Source: Phoenix dactylifera
Lineage: Eukaryota > Streptophyta > Magnoliopsida > Arecales > Arecaceae
Assembly (NCBI RefSeq): GCF_009389715.1
Contig: NC_052402.1
Coordinates: 23,694,013 to 23,758,012 of the forward strand
Reading direction: 5' to 3'
DNA: 64,000 nucleotides
The position numbers and the translations under genes were made by a program. The notes under the pieces are model-generated. The model did not search any database and had not been told where the DNA came from. It saw only the letters and a list, made by a program, of their open reading frames with translations. This document shows, one piece after another, positions 59,984 through 64,000 of the stretch (the stretch's first letter is position 1; every line of letters starts with the position of its first letter).

Positions 59984-60071
59984 CACATCCTAGTTGGTGA
60001 AAAGTCCACTGCTTTTGCCTATTATCCATTCTAACTCTACCAACTTCTCCAGAAAACATGCTATAACCTCT

Positions 60072-61124
60072 TATCACGCCCCAAACCTATCACCTGAGTC
60101 GGCCACATGACATAACCGCATGAGCCCTAGAGCGGTGCCCTAAAATGCAAAGCCTAAGATGAGCAAATATCCAATAACTCAATGGTTAATAGTCAAATAA
60201 TCCAAATAAATAAATCTATCATATTCAAATAATCCAACTAGCTTAGTGACAAGATTTTCAAGTGTTCACCGGTATTAGAAAATAAATTAACTCATAACTT
60301 TGATGCTTGAACTTTATGGCCCAGTAAGAATGCCACACACTCACACCAATATAGACAAAATAAATTTAAAATAAAAATTAACTATAAACCATATTAAAAT
60401 ATATGCAACCTCATACTAATTATTCAACATTGGTCAAATAAATCTATATAAATATCTAGAGAGAAAGAATTATAAAGAGAAAGAACTAGAGGAGAGAGAG
60501 CAATAGAGAGAAGGCAAGAGAGAAACAAGAAGGGGGGAGACAGAGAGCCATCACCGGCCACCCTCCCCCATGGCAGTGACCTTCAGCAACAGCGGCAGCG
60601 ACAATAGCTGCAACCCCCCAATGACAGAATGGCCACAGACCTCAGTGGATATGGCTAATCGGACAGGAAGAAGGAGAAGAAAAGAAGAATAGGGGAGGTG
60701 AACATGAATCCGACGACTGCTGGAGACAGGCAGGCCATCGACGATGGCTAGGGGACTAAAAAATTTTCATAGAAGAAGTATTGAGGTGGATTACCTCGTT
60801 TCGGCAATGATGGCTCGCCGAAACGCTTAACGAAGAAATAGGGGCTTGGGCAGATCTTGTCGGCGATTGATCGATGATTAAGAGTGACACATAGAGGGAA
60901 GAGGGGAAGGCTTTTTATAGGTGAAATTCTAGGGGAGTCCAGCGAGCCCTAGGTCTCATCTTCCTCAACAGACTCGGGGAAGATGAAGACTCTGATCGGG
61001 AGTCTTCCTCCTTGCCCCTACCACGTGCCAAGCATGCATATGGCCCAAGCAGCCAGTCTAGACCACTCCCAGGCTGGACCAGGCTGACCCAAGCCCACCT
61101 TAAAATGAGTTTTTATATTCTTCC
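60072..61124 (-). repeat. 3' LTR (~1.05 kb)
   Basis: It runs from next to the polypurine tract to TTTGGGGCGTGATA. Compared with the 5' LTR it lacks about 1 kb of internal sequence (the part matching 61960-62995) but retains the promoter end that the 5' LTR has lost. Confidence 0.6.
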
Positions 61125-62104
61125 CCCTAAAAGAAATTTTGTCCTCGAAATTAACTTATATGAAAATTGAAGATACTCAATTCTTATCTCATCCTTGAGC
61201 TCTTAAGTAGTCTCCTTAACTGAAAAACAAATCCATTTTCAACTTAGAGTTAATATTTTTGACTAGATTCAAAATAACTTAACTCACCACACTTTTGATG
61301 CGTAACTCTAATTAAAACCCACCGAAATTATTTGAGTTCGCTAAATAATTTTCGAATCAATACGATCATAAAATTTGGCAAACCCCATAGTCCCTAGCGA
61401 TCATAACCTTAAGCTCTGATACATTTCTGTCACAATCCCTAGTGATCTTAAACCTATGCTTGGATACTATCTTATGTCATGTCCCGAACTTGTCACCTGG
61501 GTTGGCCACGTGATATGGTTGCATAAGCTCTAGAGCGGTGACCTAAAGATCACGAAAGGCCTAAGATGAATAAATATCCAACAACTCAACAGTTAATAGC
61601 CAAATAATCTAAATAAATAAATCCATCATATTCAAATAATCCAATTGGTTTAGTTACAAGATTTTCAAGTGTTCACCAGCATCAGAAAATAAACTAGTTA
61701 ACTAACTCATAACTCTGATGCTCAAACTTTACACCCAACCTATCCAAAACTATGCAACTTGAGACTCCAAAAGTAAAAGGAAAGAGGTGGTGTGAGCTTT
61801 ATAAACCAATAGCCTAGTAAGAATCCCACACACTCACACTAATATAGATAAATAAATTTAAAATAGAGACTAACTATAAACCATATCAAAATATATGCAA
61901 CCTCATAAAATCCCATACCGATTATTCAACATAGCTCGAATAAATCCATATAAATATGCATCCATAAATGTATGCCATCAAATATATAACCTATTCTAGA
62001 AAATATGTAAAATATTATCATATAATGGTCTATATATTTTTAATCTTTTATTTTTATCTAGATTTTCGATCAACCATTATCTTTTTAATTTGAATTATTC
62101 ATGG

Positions 62105-62370
62105 GCATGTTTTGGGCCTGTGACTCGCAAACCATATTTCCACACATTGGCCCGTGGTGGTAAACCAATATTTCTACGCTCTTCTGGTGGTGGCAAACTA
62201 AGATAACTACGCTTCAGCTAACAGTGGCAAACTAAAATACTCGCGCTCCAGCCTGCAGGGCAAACTAGAAATATCTGTTCTGTGGCCTGCAGTGGTAAAT
62301 CGAGATATCCACACTTTAGCCTGTGATGGCAAACCAATGTGTCATGATTCGGCCCGTGACTGGCAATCCA
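62105..62370. repeat. ~34-bp minisatellite, about eight units, in LTR
   Basis: Units follow the pattern GGCCYGTGGTGGCAAACYAA followed by A/T-rich text with TCTACGCTC. They are diverged, with lengths of about 31-36 bp. A similar short array (GCCCTCGCCAGCGGGTTACA) occurs in the solo LTR near 51660. Confidence 0.8.
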
Positions 62371-63059
62371 TAATATATCTAGTCCAAATCATTTTTATTC
62401 ATCAATCAAAATATTCAATTTTATCCATACCAGAAAAAATATATTTTCTTATTATATTTCATACCCAAATTTCAAACTAATCAACGTCACATTCCAAACA
62501 ACCAAAACCATATTCCAAGCAACCATAATCACCGATATTTGATATGTTTATATAATAAAGAAATATATATTTATACAACCATATCAGAAATCAATCAACA
62601 ATACTCAGCAAAATGATACAAATCCCTAAATCATCGACACATACTACAAAATATATATTATCCATATAGGTGATTGTGTACAAGACTTTTTACCTCTACC
62701 GATGATAAACTCAAATACTGGATACACCAATCCTCTCCTCGATCTACGAACTCAAGGATAAGGTGTTTTGCTCAACACCTTCTTGCCCAGACGGATGTCC
62801 CACTACAAGATCAAGCCTAATCATCAGAGTGACTACAACAACCACAATCAATGATACAAAATTATGAAAGAAACGATATTAAATTTTAACATTGCCTATC
62901 CAAACCATTGGCCGTACAATACTACCCGAGACCCATCCTAGGGTCCACCTAATTTGGGTTTAACTAGATATCTAGACCCTCTAGTGGTCCATAAAATATC
63001 TGAGAGAGAAAGAATGATAAAGAGAAAGAAACAGACAAAAAGATAATAAGAGAGAGAAA

Positions 63060-63116
63060 GAGAGAGAAGGCAAGAGAGAAACAAGAGGGAGGGGGCGAGA
63101 GAGAGAGAGAGAGAGC
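63060..63116. repeat. GA-rich microsatellite
   Basis: A purine-rich run with uninterrupted (GA)n near 63098-63115, in the LTR copy. Confidence 0.85.
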
Positions 63117-63324
63117 TATGGCCGGCCATCCAGCCTCATGGCAGCGACCTTCAGCAATAGCGACAGCGACAACAACTGCAACCCCTCAGCGATAGCAATG
63201 GCCACGACCCTCGGTGGCGATGGTAAGTCGGATGAGAAGAAAGAGAAGAAAGAGAAGAAAAGAAGAATAGGGAAGTGAACATGAATCCGGCGACATCCGG
63301 AGACAGTCGGTAACGGCTAAGGTT

Positions 63325-63600
63325 GCAAATGGGTTGGGTTGGCCCATGATCTGACCCGACCCGACCTCCTTAGACCCGATCCGACCCGTTTTGGAGGATC
63401 CGTGGGATCGGGTCGAGTTGTAAAATTGAACCCATTCTATTTTTCGAGGCGTTTATTGAATTCAGACCAGACCCAACCCAACCCATTTAAAATTTAGGTA
63501 ATTTTAGATTTTCAATTCTACGACCCACCTCGATCTGACTCGGCCTGAATCTGAAAAATTATTTGGGCCCGCAGTGGTGCAAACAAGTTCTGGTAAGACC
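63325..63600. repeat. GGGTTGGGTCGGGTC-type repeat
   Basis: The sequence is rich in GACCCGACCCGACC and complementary GGGTTGGGTTGG words. It begins GTTGCAAATGGGTTGGG and ends near GGGCCCGCAGTGGTGCAAAC, so the ends are loosely inverted. This resembles a small DNA-transposon MITE type common in plants, but I cannot confirm a target duplication. Confidence 0.4.
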
Positions 63601-64000
63601 CGGCCCAAGCTCTGTATTCTTGTGAAAATTGAAATCACGAGAGTCAGAGGCCAAAGGCCCAAAACCGAGCGGGTGTTTATTATTAAATGAACGTTCAGTC
63701 CGCATTTGGTCACACAGCAGCACATCTTCGATGCAGTGGAGCGAACAAAATGAGCTGCTGATTCTACCGACAATGCTTTACCTATGCATGTGATTTTGGC
63801 ACATGTGAATTGAGTAGTTCCACAAATATGGTGGCTAGGTACGGAAAGATCACAAGAGATGGCCACTTGAAATTTATTATTTCTCCACATAGGTCTCCAA
63901 TAGAGTTACCTGAACAAGAAATTAGTTTAAAATGTAGCATGAAACCAGGGATAGAAATGCATAAATATAATCCCAATTTGTAGGTGAAAATAATCACAAC
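63600..64000. other. Unassigned right edge
   Basis: Short minus-strand ORFs are present (for example a hydrophobic frame at 63782-63997), but none has a recognisable motif or splice structure. I call no gene. Confidence 0.4.

Larger units (their letters stand above)
55673..60066 (-). pseudogene. ETO1/EOL-like pseudogene split by transposons
   Basis: Minus-strand pieces follow the order of ETHYLENE OVERPRODUCER 1-like BTB-TPR proteins, which act as adaptors targeting ACC synthase for degradation. They are KQWTFHQLG (59984-60066), YYEREHPFNAAYAFGHVYSI (59800-59683), GGNKLLPCEMLS (across the CACTA site), MYQERSLYSDGDIKWE, EINRVLCFMLALQCLDL, EHWTTADCWLQLYDRWSSV and IGSLSVIYQMLE (to 56082). After an intron come PAMRSLQPARQHAASEHE, YDTGHYEEGLHK and QRSFEASFLKAYALAD (55966-55673). 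Damage includes a frameshift before EINRVL (about 56405), loss of about nine residues before EHWTTAD, a broken donor near 56081, a one-base shift at ALKVSFR, and two transposon insertions. Introns are retained, so it is not a processed copy. Both gene ends are missing. Confidence 0.85.
60072..63320 (-). mobile_element. Internally deleted LTR retrotransposon
   Basis: On the minus strand the order is 5' LTR (63320-61475), primer-site-like TGTATCAGAGCTT (61423-61411), a short non-coding interior, CGAGGACAAAATTTCTTTTAGGGGGAAGAA at 61148-61119 (last codons plus polypurine tract), then the 3' LTR (about 61124-60072). Both LTRs share long blocks, such as TTTTCAAGTGTTCACC, AATAATCCAAATAAATAAAT and the CAGCGACCTTCAGCAA region. 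The polyprotein is gone. GAGGACAAAATTT before the polypurine tract is the usual end of plant Ty3/gypsy pol, so gypsy is inferred. A TATA box (CCTATAAAAAGCC, about 60910) sits in the 3' LTR. The 5' LTR is truncated at its outer end. Confidence 0.7.
61475..63320 (-). repeat. 5' LTR (truncated, with minisatellite)
   Basis: It ends inward at GTTCGGGACATGACA (61475). The matching blocks against the 3' LTR are 61480-61960 and 62995-63310. The region between carries the ~34-bp minisatellite at 62105-62370. Homology stops near 63320, where a GGGTTGGG-rich sequence begins. Confidence 0.6.

Noticed and set aside
62105-62370. CRISPR-like array of ~34-bp repeats
   Set aside because: Units are contiguous and diverged with no constant repeat plus unique spacers, and the context is a plant LTR.
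1-64000. tRNA, rRNA or microRNA genes
   Set aside because: No cloverleaf with A and B boxes or rRNA-like block stood out by eye; a tRNAscan or Rfam search was not possible here.

Overview
This window is nuclear DNA of a flowering plant. The evidence is multi-exon genes with GT-AG introns, several introns of 5-11 kb, and a dense, nested transposon load: L1-type and RTE-type LINEs, Mutator, CACTA, hAT-like and Harbinger-like elements, and LTR retrotransposons. Protein style and the long repeat-filled introns suggest a monocot with large introns. A palm is my guess, but nothing here proves the species.

Layout, left to right. (1) 761-1034, minus: first coding exon of a secreted or membrane-anchored PP2C-like phosphatase whose remainder lies left of the window. 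(2) 2.8-7.9 kb: a decayed Mutator-like element with a transposase on the minus strand and a DUF1985-like gene on the plus strand, then a 925-bp non-autonomous Mutator-type element with a 9-bp target duplication. (3) 9156-about 16220, minus: THO complex subunit 7, with an AUG-free leader exon and a 5.5-kb first intron holding an antisense LINE. (4) 16.3-20 kb: intergenic, with a degenerate ~182-bp tandem repeat and a 111-bp duplication. (5) 21088-29414, minus: a complete five-exon SBDS ribosome-maturation gene. (6) 29.5-33.1 kb: AT-rich spacer with a foldback element and a truncated LINE tail. (7) 33376-45519, plus: a SICKLE-like gene of two coding exons split by an 11.2-kb intron. That intron holds a near full-length LINE which itself received at least three later insertions. 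(8) 48095-54608, minus: a complete five-exon acireductone dioxygenase gene; its second intron holds a solo LTR and a hAT-like element. (9) 55.7-60.1 kb, minus: an ETO1/EOL-like pseudogene split by a 3.06-kb CACTA element (TSD TTA) and by a hAT-like element, abutted by (10) an internally deleted LTR retrotransposon at 60.1-63.3 kb.

The genes are ordinary, mutually unrelated housekeeping or regulatory genes: mRNA export, ribosome maturation, RNA processing, methionine salvage. ARD lies next to an ETO1-like relic, and both are linked to ethylene metabolism, but I see no sign of functional clustering. The most interesting content is transposon biology. A dispersed family of GTACCGGTAC-rich elements carries 8-bp target duplications that can be read directly, and several nested insertions have empty sites that restore an open reading frame.
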